From assembly GCA_023404705.1 (NCBI GenBank), contig JAEYAU010000261.1, positions 95,533-159,532 on the forward strand: 64,000 nt of DNA. The letters are read 5' to 3'. This document shows, one piece after another, positions 17,171 to 25,985 of the stretch (position 1 is the first letter of the stretch; every line of letters begins with the position of its first letter). Under the pieces are notes generated by a model. It had not been told where the DNA came from. It saw only the letters and a program-made list of their open reading frames with translations, and made no database searches. This DNA comes from Pseudomonadota bacterium (lineage in GTDB: Bacteria > Pseudomonadota > Alphaproteobacteria > Rhizobiales > Xanthobacteraceae). The position numbers and the translations under genes are program-made.

Positions 17171-18604
17171 ATGACCGTTCACAGTCCAATGCCCGATGCG
17201 GTGAGCGATGCCGCGCGCAAGTTGCGCGTCGCCGTGTTCATCGAGCATGACATCATCTATCGCCATTTCGTGCGGAGCCGCGTCTTCGCCGACTTGGCCC
17301 GCCGCCATGCCGTCACCTTCGTTTTTCCGGAGCGGGATGTCGGCAACAAGCGGCTCACCATCACGCCGGACCCAGCGGAAGTCAGCGCTCCGATTGAACT
17401 CGTGCGCATCGATCCTGAGCGGCTCAGCCTTTGGCGGCGTCTGTTCCAGGTGTCGCAGCTGCGCTGGCGACCGGGCCGCGATTGGGCGCACCTGCGCAAG
17501 GTCATGCGCTATCTCGTGGGGCCGCGCGCGAGCAAGCTCTACGCGATGCTGGCCCTGCCCGGAATCTTTCAGCTGTACCAGGCCTGGTCGCTGCGCCAGA
17601 TCGCGCAGCGCCCGACCGCGCTCGACCCGCTGCTCGACCGCCTCGCGCCCGACGTGATCGTGCATCCCACCGTGCTCGATGGCTACTTCATCAACGACCT
17701 GATCCAGCTCGGCCGCGCGCGCGGCATCCCGACCATCGCGATCATGAACTCCTGGGACAATCCCAGCACCAAACGCGCCGTGATCGGCCAGCCGGACCGG
17801 TTGCTCGTGTGGGGTCCGCAGACTCGCGATCATGCGGTCCGCTATATGGGCATGGCGCCGGAGCGCGTCCTCTGCTTCGGCGCGGCGCAGTTCGACATCT
17901 ATCGCCAGCCGCCGCGACTGACGCGCGAGGAATTCTGCCGCCGCCACGACATTGATCCCGGAAAGCCCATCCTGCTCTATGCCGGGTCGAGCAAGGGCTC
18001 GGACGAGTTCGCGCATCTCTGCGCGATCGAGGACGCGATCGACCGCGGCGATCTGCCGGCTGCAGCCGTGATCTACCGGCCGCATCCCTGGGGCCGCGGC
18101 GGCTACAAGGGCGAGCGGCTGCTCGATCACCCGTGGCGGCACGTCCGCATCGAAGCGTCAATGCGCGCCTATCTCGAGGAGATCCGCGCCGGCCGCAAGC
18201 CGATCTACCTTGCGGACTATCTCGAAACGCACGACGTGCTCGCATCCGTCGACGCGGTGCTGTCGCCCCTCTCCACCATCATTCTCGAGGCCATGCTGCA
18301 CGGAAAACCCGTGCTCTGCTTCCTGCCGGACCTCGCCGAGGGATCGAGCTTCGCGCTGCAGGCGAAGCTCGTGCATTTCGACGAGCTCTACGCCAATCCG
18401 GCCGTGCTGATCGCGGAAGGCGACCGGAACCTGATTTCCGGCGCTTCAGAGTTGCTCGCACGCGTAGGAGCGCCCGGCGTGGCCGACACCTTGATCGCGG
18501 CCTGCGCCGAAATCGTCACGCCCCACGAGCGCGGCTATCCCACGCGGCTCACGGAGCTGGTCGAGTCCATGGCGCAGCACAACGAGCACCTTCGCCGGTC
18601 ATGA
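17171..18604 (+). CDS. GT-B-like glycan transferase, tandem paralogue A
   Basis: A 477-residue cytoplasmic protein whose function I do not recognise precisely. Motifs include DVIVHPTVLDGYFIND, IAIMNSWDNPS, LLVWGPQT, GAAQFDIYR, ILLYAGSS, IYRPHPWGRGG and LSPLSTIILEAMLHGKPVLC; the last resembles the donor-binding end of GT-B enzymes of the capsule-synthesis/CDP-glycerol type. It is paralogous to the next gene: NSWDNPS, VWG-QT, GAAQFD, RPHPW/RPYPW and SPLSTI-LE recur in the same order. They overlap at ATGA, indicating tandem duplication and then divergence. Likely a sugar transferase in glycan assembly. Confidence 0.72.
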   Translation: MTVHSPMPDAVSDAARKLRVAVFIEHDIIYRHFVRSRVFADLARRHAVTFVFPERDVGNKRLTITPDPAEVSAPIELVRIDPERLSLWRRLFQVSQLRWRPGRDWAHLRKVMRYLVGPRASKLYAMLALPGIFQLYQAWSLRQIAQRPTALDPLLDRLAPDVIVHPTVLDGYFINDLIQLGRARGIPTIAIMNSWDNPSTKRAVIGQPDRLLVWGPQTRDHAVRYMGMAPERVLCFGAAQFDIYRQPPRLTREEFCRRHDIDPGKPILLYAGSSKGSDEFAHLCAIEDAIDRGDLPAAAVIYRPHPWGRGGYKGERLLDHPWRHVRIEASMRAYLEEIRAGRKPIYLADYLETHDVLASVDAVLSPLSTIILEAMLHGKPVLCFLPDLAEGSSFALQAKLVHFDELYANPAVLIAEGDRNLISGASELLARVGAPGVADTLIAACAEIVTPHERGYPTRLTELVESMAQHNEHLRRS

Positions 18605-20016
18605 CGCAGATGTTGCGCACCGCTGCAGCTGCCGCCCGTTCGGCACGGATCCTGGTGTTTCTCGACCAGGACCGCGCGGTGGACAATTTCATCGCCACCG
18701 GTGCGTTCGCCCGGCTCGTCGAGCGGCATCGTGTCAGCTTTGTCGCGCCGCCGCGCAACAAGCGCATGGGAATGGATGCGGCGGCAGCCTTTCCGCAGCT
18801 CGACTGGCGTATGCTCGGGGGCGACGACCGTCGTGCCGATGCTTGGTCGCGGCTCGCCATGCTGCATCAATTGCGGTGGCGTCCCGGGGATCACTGGCGC
18901 AAGGTCCGCCGCATGCGCCGCCTGGCCATGGGCCGGCGCGAGCGCACGATCCTGAGCGTCATGGCCCTGCCGGGCCTGATCCAGCTCGACAGGCTGCGCC
19001 AGCGGCGGCGCCTCGCCGCCGGGCGCTACGAAGGCCTCGAGCACTTGCTCGACCAGGAGCGGCCCGATCTCGTGATCCACCCGTCGGCGCTGAACGGGAT
19101 CTACGTGAACGATCTGGTGCTGGCGGCACGGCGGCGTGGCATTCCGTCGGTGATCATCATGAACTCCTGGGACAACCCCTCGAGCAAGAACACTGTCGAA
19201 GCGCATCCGGATCACATGCTGGTCTGGGGCGCGCAGACCGCCGAGCACGCGGTGCGCTTCATGGGCCTCGCCCCCGAGCGCGCGACGATCATCGGCGCTG
19301 CGCAGTTCGATCACTATCGCAACCTTGCGCTGGATCGCGAGACGGCGGCGCGCAGTCTCGGTCTCGATCCGGCGCGGCCGATCCTCCTCTATGGCGCATC
19401 CTCGATTCTCGGCGGAGATCACCGCCGCTTGCAGCGGATCGACGCCTGGTGCCGCGACCAAGGCGCTGCGGCGCCGCAGGTGCTCTATCGCCCTTATCCG
19501 TGGCGCCGCATCGAAGGCGAGATCGCCGCGATCCTCAGCGAGCCGTGGACCCACGTGACGATTCAGCGCGCGGCCCTCGATCCGGACTTGGCAGCCATTC
19601 CGGGCAAGGCCACGGAAAGTCGCGTCACCGCGCTGGTGGCGAGCGACGCCGTGATCTCGCCGCTCTCGACCATCGCGCTCGAGGGCCTGCTGCTGCGCCG
19701 GCCGCTGCTGTGTCTCTATCCCGAGGACCAGACCGCCGCCGAGTTTGCGCCCGGCAATGCACCGCTGACGCACTTCGACGAGATCCTGCATCACCCCGAC
19801 ATTGTGGTGGTGCGCCGAGATCATGAGCTGGCGTCGGGGCTCAAGCGCCTCATCGGGCTGATCGGCGACGGCGAGGCAAGGGCGCGCATCTCGCGCATGG
19901 TCGATCGCCTCGTGGCGCCGTTCGATGAGAGCTATGCGGACCGGCTGAATGCCTTTGTCGAGGCGATCCTCGAGCGTGCATCACGTGTGGCACCCGCCGA
20001 GAGCCGTTCAGCATGA
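18601..20016 (+). CDS. GT-B-like glycan transferase, tandem paralogue B
   Basis: A 471-residue paralogue of the preceding protein. The ordered blocks are RPDLVIHPSALNGIYVND, VIIMNSWDNPSSKN, MLVWGAQTAEHAVRFMG, IIGAAQFDHYR, LLYGASS, YRPYPWRRIEG and SPLSTIALEGLLLRRPLLC. The Asn-Ser-Trp-Asp-Asn-Pro block, absolutely shared by both copies, is a good active-site candidate. The ATG at 18601 overlaps the previous stop; the frame remains open upstream but that part is a shadow of the first gene. It is followed by the ABC transporter with ATGA overlap. The two copies may add successive related sugars or form a heterodimer. Confidence 0.72.
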   Translation: MTQMLRTAAAAARSARILVFLDQDRAVDNFIATGAFARLVERHRVSFVAPPRNKRMGMDAAAAFPQLDWRMLGGDDRRADAWSRLAMLHQLRWRPGDHWRKVRRMRRLAMGRRERTILSVMALPGLIQLDRLRQRRRLAAGRYEGLEHLLDQERPDLVIHPSALNGIYVNDLVLAARRRGIPSVIIMNSWDNPSSKNTVEAHPDHMLVWGAQTAEHAVRFMGLAPERATIIGAAQFDHYRNLALDRETAARSLGLDPARPILLYGASSILGGDHRRLQRIDAWCRDQGAAAPQVLYRPYPWRRIEGEIAAILSEPWTHVTIQRAALDPDLAAIPGKATESRVTALVASDAVISPLSTIALEGLLLRRPLLCLYPEDQTAAEFAPGNAPLTHFDEILHHPDIVVVRRDHELASGLKRLIGLIGDGEARARISRMVDRLVAPFDESYADRLNAFVEAILERASRVAPAESRSA

Positions 20017-21839
20017 TCGGCCCTCGAACCATCCTGGGTCACTTCGCCTGGATCGCGAATCTCGCAGCGGTGCTCGGGCGCGATCAGCGCCGACGGGCCC
20101 TGGTGCTCGCGGGATTGAGTGTCGCCGAGTCGGTGCTGGAAATGCTCTCCATCGGCTCGGTGATCCCGCTGGTGGCCATCGCGGCCGACCCGAACTCGGC
20201 GTCGGCGCGCGCCGTGCTGGGGCGGATCGAGCGGTTGACCGGGGTGGTCGAGCCGCGCCAGGCGTTCCTCGTCGTCACGGTGTTGCTGCTCGGGGTGCTC
20301 ACAGTCCGAACGCTGCTGAAGATCGGCAACACGATCCTGACGGCGCGTTTCGCCGCGCGCACGCGGACCGAGACGGCCAAGCGCCTGCTCGCCGCCTATG
20401 CGCGCGAACCCTACGAGCTTCAGTTGCGCGCGGATCCCAACCGCCGGCTCGCCATGGTCACTGGCGATTCCGCGAGCATCGCCACGCTCTCGTCCGAGTC
20501 CATCATACTGGTCGGCGCGGCCGCGCAAGTCGGCGCCATGGCGATCCTGATGCTGTTGATCGACTGGCAGGTCACGCTTGCCTCCATGGGCATCGTGGGT
20601 CTCCTGGCCGGGGCGAACTATCTGTTCCTGTTCCGTCGCCTTCGCAATCTCGGCCTCGTCGGAATGGAGGCGCGCCACTCTGCGAGCGCCATCGCGGCGC
20701 GGCTGCTGCAGGGCTACCGGGAAGCCGCAATCTACGACCGTGATGGCGCCGCTCACAGGGCGTTCGCGGTTCATGCCAACAAGATGAGCGGCGCGTTGGA
20801 ACGCGTCGGCCTGCTGCGGCAAGTGCCGGTGATCGGCTCCGAGTGGCTGCTCGGCACCGCGGTGGTGCTCGGGTTGCTCGCGGTCACGCTGCGGTCCGAG
20901 TTCTCCGCAGCGCTTCCCCTGGCGGTCGCCTTCGCTGCGGCCGCGCTGCGGCTCGCGCCCGCGGCCGTGCGCGGCGTCTCCGGTGCCGCGCAGCTGCGCT
21001 TCCATCTTGCGAGCCTCGATGCTGTGCACCGTGATCTCTCGACCTCGCACGCTACGGCCGAGCCGGAGCGCAACGATACGGCCTTCACCTATCGGCAGAG
21101 CATCGCCTTCGACAACGTCTCGTTCGGATACAAAGGTTCCACCATCCCATCGCTGACAGGCGTGAGTCTCGACCTACCGCAAGGAACGATGCTCGGCGTG
21201 TGCGGCCCATCCGGCGCCGGCAAAAGCACCTTCGTCAATCTGCTGATGGGACTCCTGACGTCTACGGCCGGCGACGTTCGCGTCGATGGCCGTTCCATTC
21301 GTGGCCACGAGCGCGCGTGGCAGCGGCTCATCGCCCTCGTGCCGCAGGATCCGTTCTTCTGGAACGCGTCACTGCGCGACAACGTGCTGTTCGGCCGCGA
21401 GTTCGCCGACGCGGATACGCGGATCTGGAAGGCGCTCGAACGCGCTCACCTCGCTGATTTCGTCAGGACGCTGCCGAAGGGCCTGGACACGAGCCTCGGC
21501 GACCGCGGAAGCCGCGTATCCGGCGGCCAGCGCCAACGCCTGGCGGTGGCGCGGGCTCTGGTGGGCGATCCCGAACTCATCGTGCTCGACGAGCCCACAT
21601 CTGCGCTCGACCACGAGGTCGCGGCGGCGATCGACGAGGCTCTCGCCGAACTCAAGGGCTCGAAGACACTGGTGATCGTCGCGCACCGTGCCTCCTCGGT
21701 TGCTCGCTGCGATCGCGTCCTCTATCTGGTCGACGGGCGCTTGGCCGGGCAGGGGACGTTCGAGCAGCTCGCCGCGACGGCGCCCGGATTTTCCGACGTC
21801 CTCGGGATCGCGCCGCCCAACCTCTCGTGCGCCATTTGA
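20013..21839 (+). CDS. ABC transporter, fused TMD-NBD (MsbA/PglK-like flippase)
   Basis: A 608-residue half transporter. Residues 1-320 are the transmembrane domain; the ATPase follows with Walker A GPSGAGKST at 398-406, signature VSGGQRQRLAVARAL, Walker B ELIVLDEPTSAL and the H-loop VIVAHR. Such exporters flip lipid-linked oligosaccharides (PglK/WlaB) or lipid A (MsbA). In this cluster, with no Wzx, Wzy or Wzm/Wzt visible, it is the only candidate for moving the glycan across the inner membrane. It overlaps paralogue B (ATGA) and lies 7 bp before the second synthase. Confidence 0.88.
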   Translation: MIGPRTILGHFAWIANLAAVLGRDQRRRALVLAGLSVAESVLEMLSIGSVIPLVAIAADPNSASARAVLGRIERLTGVVEPRQAFLVVTVLLLGVLTVRTLLKIGNTILTARFAARTRTETAKRLLAAYAREPYELQLRADPNRRLAMVTGDSASIATLSSESIILVGAAAQVGAMAILMLLIDWQVTLASMGIVGLLAGANYLFLFRRLRNLGLVGMEARHSASAIAARLLQGYREAAIYDRDGAAHRAFAVHANKMSGALERVGLLRQVPVIGSEWLLGTAVVLGLLAVTLRSEFSAALPLAVAFAAAALRLAPAAVRGVSGAAQLRFHLASLDAVHRDLSTSHATAEPERNDTAFTYRQSIAFDNVSFGYKGSTIPSLTGVSLDLPQGTMLGVCGPSGAGKSTFVNLLMGLLTSTAGDVRVDGRSIRGHERAWQRLIALVPQDPFFWNASLRDNVLFGREFADADTRIWKALERAHLADFVRTLPKGLDTSLGDRGSRVSGGQRQRLAVARALVGDPELIVLDEPTSALDHEVAAAIDEALAELKGSKTLVIVAHRASSVARCDRVLYLVDGRLAGQGTFEQLAATAPGFSDVLGIAPPNLSCAI

Positions 21840-21846
21840 AGCTCTC

Positions 21847-22893
21847 ATGACCAACACCTTCTCGATTGCCCAGCACACGATCGGCGGCGGCCGCGCGTTC
21901 CTGATCGCCGAGGTCGCCCAGGCGCATGACGGCTCGCTCGGGCTCGCCCATGCCTTCATCGACGCGGCCGCCCGGGCGGGCGCCGACGCGATCAAGTTCC
22001 AGACCCATATCGCGGCCGCCGAGTCGACGCTCGACGAGCCGTTCCGCGTCAAGTTCTCGCGTCAGGACGAGACCCGCTTCGCCTATTGGCAGCGCATGGA
22101 GTTCACGCCGGAGCAATGGCAGGGCCTCACCGAGCATGCGCGCGAAAAGGGGCTCGTGTTCCTGTCCTCGGCATTCTCCGTCGAAGCCGTCTCGCTGCTG
22201 ACGCGGCTCGGCATGCCGGCCTGGAAGATTGCCTCGGGCGAGCTCGGCTCGACCGCGATCCTCGACGCGATGATGAAGACCGGCGCGCCCTTCCTCCTTT
22301 CCACCGGCATGAGCGGCTGGTCCGAGATCGACGCACTCGCACGCGCCATTCGCGGCGCGGGCCGCGATCTCGCGATCCTGCAATGCACGACCCGCTATCC
22401 GACGCCGCTCGAGCAGGTCGGCCTCAACGTCATGGGCGAGATGCGCAGCCGCTACGGCGTGCCGACCGGCCTTTCGGACCACTCGGGCCGCACCGAGCCG
22501 CCGATCGCCGCGCTCGCGCGCGGCGCCGACGTGCTCGAGCTGCACATCACGCTCGACCGCGGCATGTTCGGGCCTGACGTTCCGGCATCGCTGACCGTGG
22601 ATGAGTTCCGTCGCGTCGCCGATTTCCGCGACGCCATTGCCGTGATGGATCGCCATCCCGTAGACAAGGACGCGCTCGCGCAGGAGCTGGCGCCGGTCCG
22701 CGCCATGTTCCGGCGCAGCCTCGCGCCCGTCCGCGTTTTGCACGCCGGCACGGTGCTCTCGGCCGAGATGCTGACGGCCAAGAAGCCCGGCACCGGCATC
22801 CCGGAACACGAGCTCACCCGCATCATCGGCCGCCGCCTGGTGCGCGATGTCGCGCCCGAGCGCCTGCTGCGACCTGAGGATTTCGAGGCCTAG
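21847..22893 (+). CDS. neuB: Nonulosonic acid synthase (NeuB family), copy 2
   Basis: A 348-residue NeuB-type protein with the barrel motifs LIAEVAQAHDGSLG, AIKFQTHIAA, FLSSAFSVEA, WKIASGELGS, LQCTTRYPTP, GLSDHSG and a SAF tail (AKKPGTGIPEHEL). It differs throughout from copy 1 at 12,025, so the two are old paralogues or separate acquisitions. It condenses PEP with a hexosamine released by the NeuC-type protein encoded next. Start at the ATG 21847, where homology begins, 7 bp after the ABC gene. The product acid is undetermined. Confidence 0.87.
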   Translation: MTNTFSIAQHTIGGGRAFLIAEVAQAHDGSLGLAHAFIDAAARAGADAIKFQTHIAAAESTLDEPFRVKFSRQDETRFAYWQRMEFTPEQWQGLTEHAREKGLVFLSSAFSVEAVSLLTRLGMPAWKIASGELGSTAILDAMMKTGAPFLLSTGMSGWSEIDALARAIRGAGRDLAILQCTTRYPTPLEQVGLNVMGEMRSRYGVPTGLSDHSGRTEPPIAALARGADVLELHITLDRGMFGPDVPASLTVDEFRRVADFRDAIAVMDRHPVDKDALAQELAPVRAMFRRSLAPVRVLHAGTVLSAEMLTAKKPGTGIPEHELTRIIGRRLVRDVAPERLLRPEDFEA

Positions 22894-22896
22894 AAA

Positions 22897-24054
22897 ATGA
22901 CGAAACGCAAAGTCTGCATTGTGGTCTTCAGCCGCGCCAATTACGGGCGCATCAAATCCGTGCTGCGCGCCGTGAACGATCATCCCGATCTCGAGCTGCA
23001 GCTCGTCCTCGGCGCCTCCGCGCTGCTGCAGCGCTTCGGCAATGTGAGGGACGTGATCGAGACGGACGGCTTCACGCCGACCTCGATGGTGCACACCATC
23101 GTCGAGGGCGAGACTCCGACCACCATGGCGAAGTCGACTGGCCTCGGTGTCATCGAGCTCGCCACCCAATTCGAGAATCTCAAGCCCGACGTCGTGCTCA
23201 CCGTCGCGGATCGGTTCGAGACCATCGCGACCGCGATCGCGGCGAGCTACATGAATATCCCGGTCGCGCACACCCAGGGCGGCGAGGTCACGGGCTCCAT
23301 CGACGAGAGCGTCCGCCACGCGGTCACCAAGCTCGCGCACATTCACTTTCCGGCCACCGAGCGTGCGCGCGACTTCGTCGTCCGCATGGGCGAGCATCCC
23401 GACACCGTGCATCTCACGGGCTGTCCATCGATCGATCTCGTCGCGCATCTCGACCTGAAGCTGCCGCCCGATCTGTTCGTGCGCTACAAGGGCGTCGGCG
23501 CGGAGATCGATCCGGAGAAGCCGTATCTGGTCGTCCTGCAGCACCCCGTTACGACCGAATACGGTCACGGCTTTAGGCAGATCAACGAGACGCTGGAAGC
23601 CGTGCGCGCCATCGGCATGCCGACTGTCTGGCTCTGGCCCAACGTGGACGCCGGATCCGATGACGTCTCCAAAGGCTTGCGCATGGCGCGCGAGCAGGGG
23701 CGCGCGCAGAACATCCACTTCTATCGGAATTTCTCGCCCGAGGACTACGCGCGGCTGATCAGCAATGCGGCCTGCCTCGCAGGCAATTCGAGCTCGGCGC
23801 TGCGCGAAGGCGTTTACCTCGGCGTCCCGGCCGTGAACATCGGCACGCGGCAGGGCGGACGCGAGCACGGACCCAATGTGATGCACGCGCCCTATGCACG
23901 TGACGCGATCGAGGCGGCGATCCGCCGTCAGCTCGCCCACGGCCGTTACCCGCGCGATCTGATGTTCGGCGACGGCACTGCCGGGCAGCAGATCGCGGAT
24001 GCGCTGGCGCGGGCCGACATCAAGATCCAGAAGCGCCTCGCCTACGTCGCCTGA
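22897..24054 (+). CDS. neuC: UDP/GDP-sugar 2-epimerase, hydrolysing (NeuC family), copy 2
   Basis: A 385-residue GT-B-fold protein: IVVFSRANYGRIKSVL, VADRFETIATAIAAS, HTQGGEVTGSIDES, RHAVTKLAHIHFPATERA, LQHPVTTEY and GNSSSALREGVYLGVP. These are the blocks of hydrolysing NeuC-type epimerases that feed NeuB. It starts 3 bp after the synthase and its stop overlaps the cytidylyltransferase ATG (TGATG), giving a three-gene NeuB-NeuC-NeuA unit distinct from the legionaminate-type set. UDP-GlcNAc or UDP-diacetamido-bacillosamine are the usual family substrates. Confidence 0.87.
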   Translation: MTKRKVCIVVFSRANYGRIKSVLRAVNDHPDLELQLVLGASALLQRFGNVRDVIETDGFTPTSMVHTIVEGETPTTMAKSTGLGVIELATQFENLKPDVVLTVADRFETIATAIAASYMNIPVAHTQGGEVTGSIDESVRHAVTKLAHIHFPATERARDFVVRMGEHPDTVHLTGCPSIDLVAHLDLKLPPDLFVRYKGVGAEIDPEKPYLVVLQHPVTTEYGHGFRQINETLEAVRAIGMPTVWLWPNVDAGSDDVSKGLRMAREQGRAQNIHFYRNFSPEDYARLISNAACLAGNSSSALREGVYLGVPAVNIGTRQGGREHGPNVMHAPYARDAIEAAIRRQLAHGRYPRDLMFGDGTAGQQIADALARADIKIQKRLAYVA

Positions 24055-24767
24055 TGCCGTTTCGCGGTCTCTCGGTCCTGGCCGTCGTCCCGGCGCGTGG
24101 CGGCTCGAAAGGTATTCCGGGAAAGAACCTCAAGCCGGTGCGCGGTTTGAGTCTGGTCGCGCGCGCCGCGCGCACCATTGCGGAAGCCAAGTTCATCGAC
24201 CGCGCCATGTGCTCGACCGATGATCCGTCGATCGCGGCCGAGGCGGAGCGGCACGGACTCGCGGTGCCTGAGCTGCGGCCCGCGGAGCTGTCCGGCGACG
24301 CGGCGAAGTCCGTGGACGTGTGGAGGCATGTCTGGCGCGACATGGAGCGTCGCGACGGCAGGGCCTACGATCTGTCGGTGCTGATCGAGCCGACGAGCCC
24401 GTTGCGCCGCGCAGCCGACATCGAGGCGACGCTTGCGGCGCTCGTCGATACGGATGCGCGTGCCGCCGCCACCGTGTCGCCGACGCCTGCGCACTACACG
24501 CCCCACAAGACGCTGACCGTCGGCGCCCAGGGCCGCATCGGCTTCTATCTCGAAGGCGGCGCCCGCTTCGCGCGGCGCCAGGACATTCCGGCCTACTATC
24601 ACCGCAACGGCGTCTGCTATGCGGCGCGGCGCGACACCGTGGTGGAACACGGCACGATCATCGAGGACGACTGTATCGCCGTGGTGCTGGAGCGCCCGCT
24701 GGTCAACATCGACGAGCCCCTCGATCTGGAGATCGCCGAGCTGCTCGCCGCACGGGAGCCCTGGTGA
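24054..24767 (+). CDS. neuA: CMP-nonulosonate cytidylyltransferase (NeuA family), copy 2
   Basis: A 237-residue protein with LAVVPARGGSKGIPGKN near the start, IEPTSPLRRAADIEATL in the middle and LVNIDEPLDLEIAELL at the end, the CTP-binding and metal-binding motifs of CMP-sialate-type synthetases. It activates the acid made by the two preceding genes. The ATG overlaps the NeuC stop. It is more canonical in its first motif (GGSKGIPGKN) than copy 1 (GGSKRLPRKN). A 46-bp gap then separates it from the glycosyltransferase. Confidence 0.88.
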   Translation: MPFRGLSVLAVVPARGGSKGIPGKNLKPVRGLSLVARAARTIAEAKFIDRAMCSTDDPSIAAEAERHGLAVPELRPAELSGDAAKSVDVWRHVWRDMERRDGRAYDLSVLIEPTSPLRRAADIEATLAALVDTDARAAATVSPTPAHYTPHKTLTVGAQGRIGFYLEGGARFARRQDIPAYYHRNGVCYAARRDTVVEHGTIIEDDCIAVVLERPLVNIDEPLDLEIAELLAAREPW

Positions 24768-24813
24768 AGCAATGGGGCTAAGCCGTCGCCTTGTGGGGGT
24801 CACGGGCTGACCC

Positions 24814-25983
24814 ATGGATACCGCGCGTCAGATCACGCCAGCCGATGCCGACATCGTCGTCTTCAACAAAGGTGGCCGCGACTTCCGCATCGACCAGTTG
24901 TCTCGTGGCGAGGAAGTGCCGCGTGACTTCTTTTATGGCTACTTCGACCTCCTCGACGCAGGCATGTCCGCCGCCATGATGTCGAGCGCGGGGGCCGAGG
25001 CCGGCGCGGCCGGGCGAGTCGCCGATGTCTGCGAGCGCGCGTTTGCCCGGCTCACCGCGGTCGGCGCGCGGCCGATGACGGCGCGGCTGAAGCTGCGCCC
25101 GGTGCGCAATGCCAAGGTGCTGATCAGCAACACGGACGGCTTTTCCCTGAGCATGGGATTGGCTTTTCCGGGCAAGGCTGCGCGGCCCGTCCTGATCGGC
25201 GGATTTCAGGGGCTCTCGGATATCGAGGACCGCTCGCCGGCGTCTGCGCGCCCGCTGGTGCGGGCCGTTCTGCGACGGGCGCTCGCGGGGCTGGATTTGA
25301 CCTACTTCCTGAGCCCGGCCGATCGTGACGCCGCGGTCGCCCGCTACGGGCTCGATCCCGTGAAGGCTGGCTTCCTGCCCTTCGGCATCGACACGGCCTA
25401 CTGGCGCCCATGTCCTGAGGTGCCGCAAGAGAACTTCGTCTTCGCGATCGGTCAGGACTGGAATCGTGACTTCGCGACCCTGGTGCGTGCGCCCGGCAAG
25501 CAGCCGATCCGCATCGTCACGTCGCTGAAGGTCGATGTGCCCGCCGGTCATGACCACGTGACGATCACGCCCGGCGACTTCTCGGGACGCAGCATCTCCG
25601 ACCAGGAGCTGCGCCGGCTCTACAATGCGGCGCGCGTCGTCGTCGTGCCGTCGAAGGATGTGCACCAGCCGACCGGCCAGAGCGTCTCACTGCAGGCGAT
25701 GAGCTGCGGCCGACCTCTCATTCTGACGCGCATCCGCGGCCTCTGGGCGCCCGACCTCCTGCGCGATGGCGAGAACTGCTTGCTGGTGCCGCCCGGAGAT
25801 GCGGTCGCGCTCGGCGCCGCCATCAATCGCGTCGTCGAGGATCGCGCGCTCGCCGAGCGGCTCGGCCGCGCCGCGCGCGAGACCGTGGTCGCCCACTGGG
25901 GACTGGAGCGAACCGGGGAAGTCATGGTCGATCTTGCGCGCCGCGGATTGTCCCTCTACGCCGCACGGACGTCGGCCCACTAG
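24814..25983 (+). CDS. Glycosyltransferase (GT4-like)
   Basis: A 389-residue GT-B protein. The C-terminal donor domain shows FVFAIGQDWNRDF, LRRLYNAARVVVVPS, SVSLQAMSCGRPLILTRIRG and LRDGENCLLVPPGDAVAL, the standard GT4-type layout. The usual acidic residue before the QAMSCG block (E-x7-E) is not obvious. It should transfer a nucleotide-activated sugar to the growing glycan in the cytoplasm. Its 46-bp leader has no clear terminator, and it precedes the MBOAT gene by 2 bp. Confidence 0.8.
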   Translation: MDTARQITPADADIVVFNKGGRDFRIDQLSRGEEVPRDFFYGYFDLLDAGMSAAMMSSAGAEAGAAGRVADVCERAFARLTAVGARPMTARLKLRPVRNAKVLISNTDGFSLSMGLAFPGKAARPVLIGGFQGLSDIEDRSPASARPLVRAVLRRALAGLDLTYFLSPADRDAAVARYGLDPVKAGFLPFGIDTAYWRPCPEVPQENFVFAIGQDWNRDFATLVRAPGKQPIRIVTSLKVDVPAGHDHVTITPGDFSGRSISDQELRRLYNAARVVVVPSKDVHQPTGQSVSLQAMSCGRPLILTRIRGLWAPDLLRDGENCLLVPPGDAVALGAAINRVVEDRALAERLGRAARETVVAHWGLERTGEVMVDLARRGLSLYAARTSAH

Positions 25984-25985
25984 CC

